Source: Skeletonema tropicum (taxonomy: Eukaryota; Bacillariophyta; Thalassiosirophyceae; Thalassiosirales; Thalassiosiraceae). Taken from it: a stretch of DNA of 64,000 nt. The DNA is taken from the NCBI GenBank assembly GCA_037178625.1, contig JAWZXG010000024.1:1-64000 (forward strand). The letters run 5' to 3'. Made by a program: the position numbers and the translations under genes. Of the stretch, positions 12,201-20,765 are shown one piece after another; position 1 is the stretch's first letter, and each line of letters starts with the position of its first letter. The notes under the pieces are model-generated. The model did no database searches, was not told the origin of the DNA, and was given only the letters and a program-made list of their open reading frames with translations.

Positions 12201-13026
12201 GAACCTTCTTGCTGATCTCTGCCTTTGCTCTGTCGGATCCAAGTTTGTCCATAGCACCACGTTTGCGAATCTCATCCTCAAGGCAACGCGCAAAATCTCC
12301 ATCAGTTTTGCATCCGTGAACAGAAATGTACCTGGACATCTTTCCTGCAAACACTTGAGCGGCATTAATACCTCCCCATGCTGTTACGTCGGCGAAGACA
12401 GTATCAGTAAAAACAATCTCATGGCGGCGAAAGACATTGAGTGCTGGATATGGTGATCGGTATGTCATAAATTTGTTGGTGTTAGGAACCATGCGGTAGT
12501 ACTGTGTGGTGGAGTCGAAAGTACTGCGGACGGTGGATGCAGGCACATTGAGAAAATACTTGCGATACTCTTGGTATTGAATGGGGTCAAGACGCTGTTG
12601 TGCGAAGTGACAGTTGAGATTGCCAAGTGTGGAGTAACACTCGTAAACATTGGAGTAACACTCAACAGGAAAGGCCATTTCAAACGCACAATGAATAGGG
12701 TCCATAGGCATTGGTAGAAGTTCACCGGTAGATACCACTCTCCGTTCATAACCTTGAGACACCGATAGTAGATCTTGAATAGGATCTCCAAATTCCTGCT
12801 CCCCATAGTTCGTAGTGATGAACTCCCCATATTGGTTAGTATTAGGATGTACCGGAGTCGACAAGTAGGCACTCTCTTGAGGGTCGATGATGGGTACCTT
12901 GGTAGACTTGTTCGTATCATATCTAGATGGGTCCCAAGGAACGTCACGAGTCATAAGGACAGTGGGAAGAAGCAAGTCGTCATCACTTGGATACTGCATC
13001 TTGAGGATAGGGTAGACCGTTCTCAA
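9274..13026 (-). CDS. Copia polyprotein part: integrase, reverse transcriptase, RNase H
   Basis: A single open frame of 1,250 codons. The order is an integrase core (Asp in FTDTVFADV, Asp in LGSDRAK, Glu in NFVERMIGELKK), an acidic linker, reverse transcriptase with the catalytic YVDD box (IATYVDDLTIGS, about 10362-10373), then RNase H (SYVDANLYHD, a Glu in the TVETATFGSENVAA helix, and VGDNKTVV). It ends in NPADILSKHWG, the usual Copia tail. The frame is intact across 3.75 kb, consistent with the near-identical LTRs. The link to the protease frame upstream is broken at about 13020-13030, so the start shown is only where the frame opens. Confidence 0.93.
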   Translation of the reverse strand: MRTVYPILKMQYPSDDDLLLPTVLMTRDVPWDPSRYDTNKSTKVPIIDPQESAYLSTPVHPNTNQYGEFITTNYGEQEFGDPIQDLLSVSQGYERRVVSTGELLPMPMDPIHCAFEMAFPVECYSNVYECYSTLGNLNCHFAQQRLDPIQYQEYRKYFLNVPASTVRSTFDSTTQYYRMVPNTNKFMTYRSPYPALNVFRRHEIVFTDTVFADVTAWGGINAAQVFAGKMSRYISVHGCKTDGDFARCLEDEIRKRGAMDKLGSDRAKAEISKKVQDILRTLFIDDWQSEPHYHHQNFVERMIGELKKFANWVLNWSDAPVESWYEAFEYVTFIMNRTAKQFLNWRTPVEALTGQTPDISMLTHFTFWEPVGIGNYRGSGKNFPSESNEIIVRFIGYAEDVGHSCTFKVFNEQTQEILYRSSLRKLDPETDILNIPPYDPKPKDIDDEGIAEIVKTRDMGDPNLKRTAMFSPDELLGRTFLMRHNEDGTRNRATIIDYEEIDLDEYEEAMDEFNRNLESQGSRHRFKVKVGGTELEDYVEWNDMCEFIEEQIQHEDKTWNFRKIIGHKRALKRGEIPQVLILWESGEITYEPINVIYDTNNFLIAEYAMENGLLDEWQKQCPRLKLKKLANNSKKLMRMVNEAKRKSFKNTPIYMFGVKVPRNHEQAVQFDEENGNTLWQDAEKKEIDQMFEYNVFDDRGHRSTTREPPGYKKIRLHIVYACKHDGRRKARIVAGGHLTDAPLESVYSGVVSLRGIRLIVFLSELNDLEVYQTDIGNAFLEAKTTEKVFVIAGGEFGELKDHIFIIVGSLYGLKTSAKRFHEVLSDVLREMGFVPCPAEPDIWMRAMNSDGTVMSQQELKHEDPAYTYDGVTVPIFEGYYEYIATYVDDLTIGSKDPKAIIKYLTDVAKFKLKGTEPIKYLLGCDYWREDDGTLCSAPKKYIEKMKDTYIRLFGEEPRFKKAPMQPNAHPELDTSEFCDDEETKIYQSLIGAVQWAVSLGRIDITVHVMTLGSFRVQPRKGHLEMVKGLYGYLCKMSDATIRYRTDMPDLSDMEFEEYDWSRTPYAGSKEEYPKNLPSARGNPVQSLSYVDANLYHDMLSGKAITAVLHFLNQTPIDWYSKKQSTVETATFGSENVAARTAIEQLKDLKYTLLYLGVPIVDRSILVGDNKTVVDSTTQPHSRLAKRHLMLSYHFVREAVATGHYAFVWLNGKNNPADILSKHWGMQSVWQVLQPLLFWHGDTLDCPVKLT

Positions 13027-13094
13027 AGTCTAGGGGAATTTGATGTCCTTCTAGCGTGATCAAGCATTGCTTGCCTCCAAGAAGTTCTGGTTGG

Positions 13095-13853
13095 TCATGG
13101 ATGACAGCATCCGTTATCAGCGAGTTGAATCTTGGAATGGATGGTCTTACCATTCTTGAGCTCCCCATATTCATGGAACATCATGAGAACGTAGTTTCCA
13201 TCACTCAATTGAACCTTGGCAGCATAGGTCCCAATTTTCAACTGTGGAATATTCAAATCACCAACGCCCGTAATGTTGATATGCCTAGGCGGATAGCAGT
13301 AGGAAATTAATCTCATCTCCTTCGGGTTGGCAAGTCCACCATTGGCACCGCCGTCAATCAAACCTGCAATCTCGGTAGATAGTGCAGCTGATACGTTATA
13401 AGTCATACATCGATCAATAGATAACCCATTGTCATACTCAGTCTGAAGAATATGATCCGTCATGACCATCGAAACAATCCTTTCAGTAGGAATGGAATGA
13501 TTACTATCGAATATCCCCTTTAAATACGAGAAGGGTCTCCGCCACCTTCCTCTACGAAGTACATCAGATTCCATATTAGCATCTCGACTACCATCCCTGG
13601 TCTCTAAAGAAGCGTCTACAAAACCCTCATCGGCAGTAACATCGCCACGTGAAGAAGAAAGTTGATCCTCCTGCATGATGATATTGGCGTCAGATAAAGA
13701 TGTTATGCTGTATTGAGCAGCTATCACGGGTGTCCACTTGGTATGAAAGGAAGTTCTGTTGAGCGAGGTGTTAACCCGGCAAGTTGAAAGTCCACTTAAA
13801 TCAGTGACGTGAGGATGATCTCTAGATTTCTTACGTCCGGCTTGATCAGACAA
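13095..13853 (-). CDS. Copia protease segment (frame broken from the rest of pol)
   Basis: 252 codons. The N-terminal half is Ser/Asp-rich without a zinc knuckle. AGLIDGGANGGL is the aspartic-protease signature (D-G-G-A in place of the common D-S/T-G-A), followed by ITGVGDL and the typical KTIHSKIQ end. At about 13110-13130 the homologous sequence moves to another frame (ITDAVIHDQPELLGGKQ, IPLDFENGLPY, read within 13174-12983), and at about 13025 it moves again to the frame starting at 13026. Two single-base shifts therefore separate protease from integrase. Confidence 0.8.
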   Translation of the reverse strand: MSDQAGRKKSRDHPHVTDLSGLSTCRVNTSLNRTSFHTKWTPVIAAQYSITSLSDANIIMQEDQLSSSRGDVTADEGFVDASLETRDGSRDANMESDVLRRGRWRRPFSYLKGIFDSNHSIPTERIVSMVMTDHILQTEYDNGLSIDRCMTYNVSAALSTEIAGLIDGGANGGLANPKEMRLISYCYPPRHINITGVGDLNIPQLKIGTYAAKVQLSDGNYVLMMFHEYGELKNGKTIHSKIQLADNGCCHP

Positions 13854-13951
13854 TACAACGGTGGTCTGATAGCTATGTAGAAAACGCGAGACAATGATAA
13901 TCTCTCAAGTTGAGTATTATCTGCTCAAAGCCTGAGAAATCTATATGCGTA

Positions 13952-14344
13952 CATCGACGTTGACTTGCGGTACGAGTATCACTGATCTGAACGACGGGTG
14001 GCTCGGCGAAAGTGAAGGATGAAGGACGTATGAAGATTCTGGAACGTTGAGTTCAAATACCAAATTAAGCTGGATGTTGGAGCTATCTGCTCATCTATCC
14101 TACCCGACTATCGAAGTATTATTGGGAGAAGTCTCCGCCATTGTCGGCTTCGTCTACTACACGTTGTTTATTCTTTATTTCTATCTACTAAGTGAGCGCC
14201 ATGGGCGAAAAGTGTCGTCCGTCGAGAGGCGACGTGTCGTGATCTTGAAGTTCTCATCAAAAAAGATTGAGACACATATCCTAAAATAAAGATCCCATTT
14301 TCCCATAATCCATAAATATCCCGTACGAAATGCATAACTCAACA
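13952..14344 (-). repeat. 5' LTR of the Copia element
   Basis: Partner of 8857-9249 with one mismatch (T at 14142). A primer-binding site is expected in the bases just below 13952 (minus strand TACGCATATAGATTTCTC), but I could not match it to a tRNA 3' end by eye. Confidence 0.92.
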
Positions 14345-15066
14345 ATAATTTAGTGTTTTCACATAAATCAATGAACTATCTTTACTCTCTAGAGTTTGCT
14401 GCCAGCTTCCGCTCATACCCGAACTAACTTTCCAACAGAAAGAATCATCTTGTCCTCAACATTTTTCACGATGTCTTTCTTGTTGAAAGTGTCGCCATAC
14501 ATTTCAACATCTGAATACTCATTCACATAAATACTCATTCACTTCCAACATTCTTGCCAATACTTTGTATGATTTTGCTTCGTTCCGAAACTTTTTTGTT
14601 GACTCCTTTTGATTTTTGGTGACAAAATAACTGAAGAGTTGGGTGATAAAGTAATCTTTTTGGAGATAGATGGAAATTTGTTGGGGATTTGGGGTACCCG
14701 ACCAGGAGATGGTCCGTGAAACTGTTACATATGTAACTGCTCGAGTTGATCCGCCGGACACTATAGCTTTGCGGACAGTTACATATGTAATTTGAAATTT
14801 GAAACGCCGGACATTTTGCGTTACATAGAGGAATTAGTATCGTTCTACTTACGAGGCCACCCCTCCTGTGATAAAGAACATTAAATTAACCTTAAACCTA
14901 ACACTAATTCGAAACTGAAGGGTGAAAAAAGGGCCTCTCGGACACTTGTGTAGGATGGTACTGTAGGAATTAATACCCAAATAGCTACTTTTTTGTGGGA
15001 CTACGATTAACTTCAAATCGCTACTTTTTTTTGGGACAGAGGGAGTAAGTACCAATTTCTGGCTAA
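14345..15066. other. No gene; palindromic words and a Stowaway-like end
   Basis: A 14-bp perfect palindrome gttacatatgtaac (14724-14737) is followed by ttacatatgtaa (14779-14790), each near a ccgccggaca / gcggaca word. At 15032-15049 tttgggacagagggagta resembles the end of Stowaway-type MITEs (classically CTCCCTCCGTCCC, flanked by TA), and gctactttttt words precede it twice. Two minus-strand frames of 80 and 102 codons have no recognisable motif. Confidence 0.45.
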
Positions 15067-15092
15067 GTACCAGTCTAAAACTAGTCTGTACC
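15067..15092 (+). repeat. 26-bp inverted repeat, left copy
   Basis: gtaccagtctaaaactag followed by tctgtacc is the exact reverse complement of 17302-17327. It is followed at 15099-15111 by ttcagcacatctt, a word that also precedes the right copy (17267-17279) and occurs once between them (15395-15407), always on the plus strand. Confidence 0.8.
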
Positions 15093-16266
15093 TTAAGTTT
15101 CAGCACATCTTTGCGCTCTTCGATCTCGGTCAGTTTCCAGCCGATTAAGCCGCCCATTGAAGCTGACTGCAGCTGAGATAATGCTTATTCATGCACGTCC
15201 AATTATAACTATGATCGGTCGGGTACGATATTGACTGAGATCGAAGCACTCAAAGAATGTTATATTGATTGATTTGGACGCTTTTAGACCCCGAATCAGT
15301 CTGTTCCTTTATCGCTAATATTCATCTTTGTCGCATAAAAAAACGTAATTAAGCCAATAGTTGGCGATAATCGAGATCTAACTCAATCCAAAAATTCAGC
15401 ACATCTTTTCATTTCCATTTCACAGGCCGCAACATGGCCACTCGTCGACTATTTGACCTCCCTCACAGTAATACGCAGGCGTCCGCACCAATAAATCACT
15501 GTGCCCCGTCCTCTCCACTCCCTTGCCATGCTCTGAGTTGAATTTTGGGCCTGGTATAGTCACCAATGACTCTCAGTACACTCTGAAATGACCGTGTGTC
15601 AAAAATAGATACTTCATCTTCATGACAATACAGTGCATATGGGGCACTAGTACTTGTCGCAATGTTCCCCTCCCGTCTTGCAAAGCGTTATTATGGTCAT
15701 AGAAAAGAATGGGTGCGGTTGGGATGTTTCGTCAACCGTTATTTGGAAGATAATTTGATGTGACGTAAATAATGACTTCACCCGGGAGGGGCGGATCAAA
15801 ACTAATATTAGCAGCAGCAGTTATCATTGAAGAATCAGGTAACGCCACTGCATCAATCAATGAAAGATTCGTCAACATTATCAAGAGTTTCATCCACCGT
15901 GTGATAACTCTCTAGGGAGACAAAATATTTGGAGATTTCTTGGGGGGGGGGTGTTACCAGATTGGAGAAATCTTCCTTGTGTCTGCAGTCTACAGACTCT
16001 ATTGCTTCTCATTAGTGAAAGATCCATCGTGGATGATGACTACTGTTTTGAGACAAAACAACAACGACGATGCTGTGCTGGTTTATTCATCATGCTGGTT
16101 TATGTCAACTTATATTATACACAAGTGGGACGGGAGATAAGTAGAGATGGTGGTGGAGTCGACTATGAGGAGTGTTAGTTTGTTGATCAAGTGAAGACGA
16201 AAGATTATGATGGGTTGTGTCTATAATTAGTAATGTGCCTATGTGAAGGCCAACTAATTAGACAAT
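15093..16266. other. 1.2 kb without a recognised gene
   Basis: Only short open frames are present (66 and 75 codons near 15940-16178), one starting inside a G run (15938-15948). No protein motif or RNA gene was recognised. It lies inside the 26-bp inverted repeat pair. Confidence 0.4.
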
Positions 16267-16934
16267 TCAAACTCCTACAATATCAATCTCTTCGTCTTCT
16301 TCTTCGTCAGATGATCCGGCTTCTGATTCAGCTTCCAAATCGTCATGATATTGCGTCACGAACTCTTCTGCTTCCTCCAAAGAAGAGAAGTGCTTCCGTG
16401 CCACCATCAGCTCTTTCAACTCAAACATCGGAACCCGGTCGGTCATGGCATCCTTCATATCCTTTAGAGGTTGCTTCGTTGTCGGGATGGAGGCGTCTCC
16501 TTTCTTCCATCTCACACCAATCCATGCTTTCAGCTCAGCGTTCGTGATGGGATTATCGTGTCTGCCAGCAGTCAATAAATAGTTGGTAAGCATCTAGAAT
16601 CTTCTGCAGCATGTCCTGAGAGTGCAATCAATTTCTGGGCGTATGAGTCGATGATTGATTGTTGCCGTGCCTTCATCTCCGGTGGCAATTTTTGGGACGG
16701 AGGTGGAGGTGCAGATGCAGATGCATGTTGATTCTTCTTCTGTCGCCTAGATTTTGGCCGCCGATTGTCATCATTACTATTGCTATCTTCATGGCGGCGC
16801 TTGCATCCACCAGCACCTAACGGCCGTTGCCCCTCGGCGTGCGGGAGAGAATCGCGATTGCGTGGAACTTTTGTCGGCATTGTCAAATAATTCGCCGCAA
16901 AGGTAGAGCCGCTGAGTTGTCTAGATGCTATCAC
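16267..16934 (-). pseudogene. Small hypothetical protein gene with one frame break
   Basis: Two minus-strand frames overlap by 22 bp. The first (16934-16572) encodes a basic, Ser/Pro-rich segment with a nuclear-signal-like patch (RRPKSRRQKK) and then KARQQSIIDSYAQKLIAL. The second (16593-16267) encodes ITNAELKAWIGVRWKKGD, a helical stretch and a very acidic tail (SSDEEEDEEID). Together they read like one protein of about 220 aa interrupted by a single-base shift near 16585; no splice signals explain the change. No family is recognised. Its position within a 26-bp inverted repeat pair raises the possibility that it belongs to a transposon. The first ATG may not be the real start, since a second Met 18 codons in has a plausible context. 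Confidence 0.5.
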
Positions 16935-17301
16935 TATGGTAATATTTAGGCGCTGTCATTTATGAATGCGATTAACATTGATATCATCATCAATGTTATG
17001 CAGCGTGTGCGATCTGTCATTTATTATACGGTACGACTGGCGTATCTCGACGTATGTACGAGCAAAAAGATTTGCTGAAAATGAAATCGCACCTCAAAAC
17101 ACAGCAATTCAGCATTGTCGACAGTGCAGCATTCGATCTGCCCCTATACCGCCGCGGCGGCCGATTCCGAGCATAGCAACCTTCTCTACAATGTCCTCGC
17201 CGACTCCCACTGGCTTGGTTTCACTGGAATCGGACAAGAAGGCGTCCGAAACGGACAGATAGAAAATTCAGCACATCTTAAGGGACAGACTCGTTCTTAA
17301 A

Positions 17302-17327
17302 GGTACAGACTAGTTTTAGACTGGTAC
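17302..17327 (-). repeat. 26-bp inverted repeat, right copy
   Basis: Exact reverse complement of 15067-15092, 2.2 kb away. Each copy is itself an imperfect palindrome around CTAG. Confidence 0.8.
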
Positions 17328-17328
17328 A

Positions 17329-17354
17329 GAAAACGGCAGTAAACTGCCGTTTTC
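17329..17354. other. Perfect 11-bp hairpin
   Basis: gaaaacggcag and ctgccgttttc pair perfectly around a taaa loop and are followed by an A run. It sits immediately outside the right 26-bp inverted repeat and about 100 bp before the hydrolase start, so it could be an element end, a 3'-end structure for minus-strand transcription, or chance. Confidence 0.6.
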
Positions 17355-17456
17355 AAAAAATGGGGGGAACGTGAAGTATGTTTGTCATGATAAGAAATAT
17401 TAGTGATAGTACATAGTAGTAGTGAGCAATTACCAATTACATAGACGAAGATTAAG

Positions 17457-18695
17457 ATGATAAAGCAACATTCAATCTCCCTCAAAGCCTACCGCTGCCC
17501 TAAAACTGGGCGTGATATCCATTATTCGTTCGCTCATTTGAGAGGACGAGGAGGTGGGCAAAAATCATCTTCACCTCTGCCGTCGTCGAACAATGAATCT
17601 CAAAACAACAACGTCGTCAAATATGATGAATCAAAATACACAACAATAATCGGTCCATCTGCAGCATGCTGGATCTTCTTCTATCCTGCAGGTTCAAATC
17701 GTCGATTGCTCGAAGCAGTTATATCTCGATACACTCCTGAATTTGTTTGTGATCGAGATGTATTTTTCATTTGTCTCAATCGTCCTGGGAAGGGTGGAAC
17801 TTCTTCCTCTTCTTCCACTACCACCGGCACAACCACTATTTCGCCAGAGCAGGAATATATTCGTACAGCATGTGATGATATAATTACTATCATCGATTAT
17901 TATCAGGTACCAAAAGTGTCGCTCTTGTATAAGTGTGCTGGGTCATCCTTTGGATATTGCTTTGCCAAGTTTCACCCAGAGCGAACGACAGGTTATATAT
18001 TGGGAATATCTAGCTGGATCCTGCGGCATGATGGCAACCGTAACAATAACGATGGGGGCAGTGTGGATGACACTATTGATTATTCTACTCCGTCAAGTAT
18101 GAATTCGAGAATACATTCATGGGCAATGCGTGGATACTTTGGAAGTAAGTCAATGGTTTCTTCGTTGGCAGGAGGTATGGTCGGCAGTGTCTCTGGCTTA
18201 TTCACCAGTCTTCCACAGCACTGGATTGTTGACGGATTCAAGCAGGAATTATCCAATGATGAAAGGGTAGCATTTGATGAACAATATCCTGAGGATGGTG
18301 GTGAGGAATTTGTCAAGATGATGAGTTGGAAGTATGGGGATGGAGACGGAGATGGGAGTGTCTTTGTAAACGTTGTTGATGATGATGTTGATGAGTCTAA
18401 CAACAGACGCGTCCCGTACACAAACGATGGTAATGCAAAGGATATAGCTGTGTGCCTAAGCACACAGCAAGAACTTGGAATGGAATATAAATCATCTGTG
18501 CCTACGCAAAAGAGGGTGCTACTGTGGCATGGAGAGAATGATAGAATGGTGAATGTGGCAGGCGCCGAATACTTGGAATCAATGTTGAGCAATGCCACTT
18601 TATCTTACGTGTCAGAAGGGACTCATCAGGGTACAATGTTCTTTTTTCCAAGAGATTTGATGCTTGAATTGAATCAGATCTCTAATTTGATGTAA
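17457..18695 (+). CDS. Alpha/beta hydrolase fold protein, single exon
   Basis: 412 aa. CWIFFYPAGSNRR (residues 71-83) resembles the strand-turn forming the oxyanion hole of alpha/beta hydrolases. AGSSFG (161-166) is a G-x-S-x-G nucleophile elbow with Ser164. HGENDRMV places a catalytic Asp at 362, and EGTHQG a catalytic His at 390, in the right order and spacing for a Ser-Asp-His triad. Poly-Ser/Thr (115-130) and Asp/Gly-rich loops (294-312) are low-complexity insertions common in diatom proteins. No signal peptide is evident, so a cytosolic location is likely. The substrate cannot be told from sequence. Parts of this gene recur at 34640 and 44754. Confidence 0.85.
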   Translation: MIKQHSISLKAYRCPKTGRDIHYSFAHLRGRGGGQKSSSPLPSSNNESQNNNVVKYDESKYTTIIGPSAACWIFFYPAGSNRRLLEAVISRYTPEFVCDRDVFFICLNRPGKGGTSSSSSTTTGTTTISPEQEYIRTACDDIITIIDYYQVPKVSLLYKCAGSSFGYCFAKFHPERTTGYILGISSWILRHDGNRNNNDGGSVDDTIDYSTPSSMNSRIHSWAMRGYFGSKSMVSSLAGGMVGSVSGLFTSLPQHWIVDGFKQELSNDERVAFDEQYPEDGGEEFVKMMSWKYGDGDGDGSVFVNVVDDDVDESNNRRVPYTNDGNAKDIAVCLSTQQELGMEYKSSVPTQKRVLLWHGENDRMVNVAGAEYLESMLSNATLSYVSEGTHQGTMFFFPRDLMLELNQISNLM

Positions 18696-18754
18696 CAAAG
18701 TGATTGTTATGCACCCACAAACAGAACTGCACTGACCCGTTCTCCCTACTACTC

Positions 18755-18870
18755 CCCCCCAATAAGAACATTCTCATAATACAATAAAGGGAGCTACATT
18801 TCAAACAATCCAAGATTTGTCCGCTCGCCTACAAAACCCCACACCGCCAAATCGGACGAGCTCTTCCAGA
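18755..18870 (-). pseudogene. Remnant of the 3' end of the helicase/AAA gene
   Basis: On the minus strand these bases align with the last exon end at 34752-34868. RPIWRCGV is readable, then a frame shift, RADKSWI, a stop, and NVAPFIV. Together with the hydrolase 3' end just upstream it forms a block of about 240 bp (18630-18870) that is a diverged direct repeat of 34640-34868. Confidence 0.8.
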
Positions 18871-19478
18871 GAGAGTCTGTGTCGTTTGCTTTCCCCGTTC
18901 CCGCTCTATTATCATCTGATTCTGTCAATTTTGTCAAACAATTATGAGGTCGTCGCTGTTGCTGCCATTAACAGTGTCCGTTGATGCCCTTCTGACAACT
19001 GATGGACAGAGGCGGTATGGTGTTGCTGGTAATGAAGGAGGGATGGGATATTTCAGGTGCGTTCACGACGAGATGGAATGTTTGATATCGATCTATCAAT
19101 CGGTGGAGAGTTCATCCAAACATATCAGCGCGCATTCCCTCGACGGCCATCAGATGAGTCATGTGAAAAGGCATCGGGGGATATATCATCCTATTTTAAG
19201 AATGTTGGAATGGAGAGGGAAACAATAAACGTGTGAACGGTGGTAGGAACGCCTTGTTCAGGCGGCTGGTGGAGGAGGAGCGTACAGCGCAGATGCCAAA
19301 CTCGATCAACAGATCTCTAGATTGGACACTTCACCGAAGATTCGTGGGGCAACGCAACAATGCACACTGAGAGAGACTGAAACCTGTTATACCAAAGAAA
19401 GAAACACAATCGACTAGAGGAGGATGGTTGCGGATGAACAGCGTTCTCACCAATGCGCGTGTGATCTCGGTCTCGGTT
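18871..19478. other. No confirmed gene
   Basis: A 94-codon plus-strand frame (18944-19228) starts with a hydrophobic stretch (SSLLLPLTVSVDALL) but lacks any known motif. A second frame within the same stretch reads FPRRPSDESCEKASGD, so the region may be decayed coding sequence. Confidence 0.35.
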
Positions 19479-19759
19479 GATGTGGCCTCTTTCCCGCCCT
19501 TGCAAAGATAGTCCCGCTATGCAGGGCCTCAAAACCGCGGCCTCTACTGACAACTGAGAGGTTATGGGAGCTACTCAAGCAGGCTTTGGATGAGTATCCA
19601 GTGGAGAAGATTGTTAGGTTGTTTATCCGCCAGCACCAGACGCAGGTGGCGGTGGCTATCCTTGAGGATATTGAATGCAATGGAGGCGACGACTTCGTTC
19701 AGCGTCCAATCATAAATTTGTCGCACTCGCTCTACTCAACTGAAACTGTAAATAAGTAG
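19479..19759 (+). pseudogene. Coding fragment without a start codon, possible transposase relic
   Basis: This frame is open for about 93 codons, has no ATG, and ends at TAG. It reads LLTTERLWELLKQALDEYP, then EKIVRLFIRQHQ, VAVAILEDIECNGGDDFVQ. The composition and the amphipathic helical pattern look like real protein. The '..W.LL..A.DEYP.EKI.R.F' pattern resembles C-terminal parts of DDE/Tc-like transposases in stramenopiles, which is an impression rather than a match. It could equally be an internal exon, since an AG precedes it in cccttgcaaag. Confidence 0.4.
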
Positions 19760-20765
19760 TGTAACAGAAATTTTAAATTACGATTACGTCTGGTACTCCC
19801 TCTCAGCCACATAAGTAGCGACATTCTGCTGCGAATGAATTGATTCTATATCAATTCTTGAAGAAATTTCATGCTAGTTTTCATCTTGTTGTGACTACCT
19901 CCCAAGCACTGCCTGCCATCAGCTACTCCTTGCTGAAAAATTACCTAAATACTCTGTTAGGGTGTCGGAGCTGTTGCTGTTGGTGTTGGGCCAAGTTGGG
20001 CCGAGATGATGCTTGTGAGTGATGTTGACCGCAAAGATGATCACAATGGTCTATGTTTATCCCGCATACACAACGGATGGCAGCAGCGATGACCAAACCA
20101 TCACCATTCCTTGGGCGATTTTATCTTGTCAACGAGGCAATGCTTGGAGTGGTCGGATTTGGCCACTTGGGGTAGGGGCTAAAATTTTAGTCCCGGTCGA
20201 GGGTATCCTCTCTATCTCTGACTTTGTATTTTGCGAAAGCGAGTGCCGGTTGGGCAGTTGTCCGTACTCCAAAAGAACCATCAATCTCTTGCAACAAGCA
20301 GCACGGTTCGCTTTCACACACACACAATCAAACCAATTCTCAAATCTCATCATGTACTACATGTACTACTTACTTATGCAGGCGCGGAATTCGAATGACG
20401 AGGAGCCTAACCTGCTATCTATGCACTAAGCAATCGCAGCCACGACGCTGTAGCGGCTTTCCTTTCTTGCATGAAAAAATCGAAAATGCATTCTTCTTGG
20501 GGAGTTCTCTTGATCTCTGATTTTTCACTCGCTCGATCGTACCAAAATCAAAATGAAAGAATATGTAAAAAGAGTCAGCAAAACGGGCCAGCGGCACCCT
20601 GTTTGTGTAGCCTTTTTTGTATGTGTGTAGCCTTTATTTGATCACCGTTGACCGTTGAGATGAGAACACTACAAATTTGAAAAAGGACATGAAGATCAAT
20701 GCATGCAACAGTTGTAGTACTTATGTTGTATCCATCCTGGAATACAAATCGAAATCTCAGTCAGA
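19760..20765. other. No gene recognised; upstream region of the giant gene
   Basis: Short frames only. At 19793 ctccctctcagccacataagtag is loosely the inverse of the Stowaway-like word at 15032-15049. The last few hundred bases before 20766 would hold the promoter of the giant gene; no TATA box or other motif could be assigned. Confidence 0.4.

Larger units (their letters stand above)
8857..14344 (-). mobile_element. Copia LTR retrotransposon, recent insertion, gag-less
   Basis: Two 393-bp direct repeats (8857-9249, 13952-14344) flank minus-strand protease, integrase, reverse transcriptase and RNase H sequence. The order PR-IN-RT-RH defines Copia/Ty1 type. The LTRs differ at a single base (A at 9047, T at 14142), so the insertion is young. 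Only 98 bp separate the 5' LTR from the first frame, and that frame has no CCHC zinc knuckle, so a normal gag is missing. The flanks (ctccc on one side, ataat on the other) show no target-site duplication. Copies like this probably need proteins from another element. Confidence 0.93.

Noticed and set aside
8952..14289. Identical 80-codon frames at 8952-9194 and 14047-14289 considered as a duplicated gene
   Set aside because: They lie inside the two LTRs, on the strand opposite to the element, and have no protein motif.
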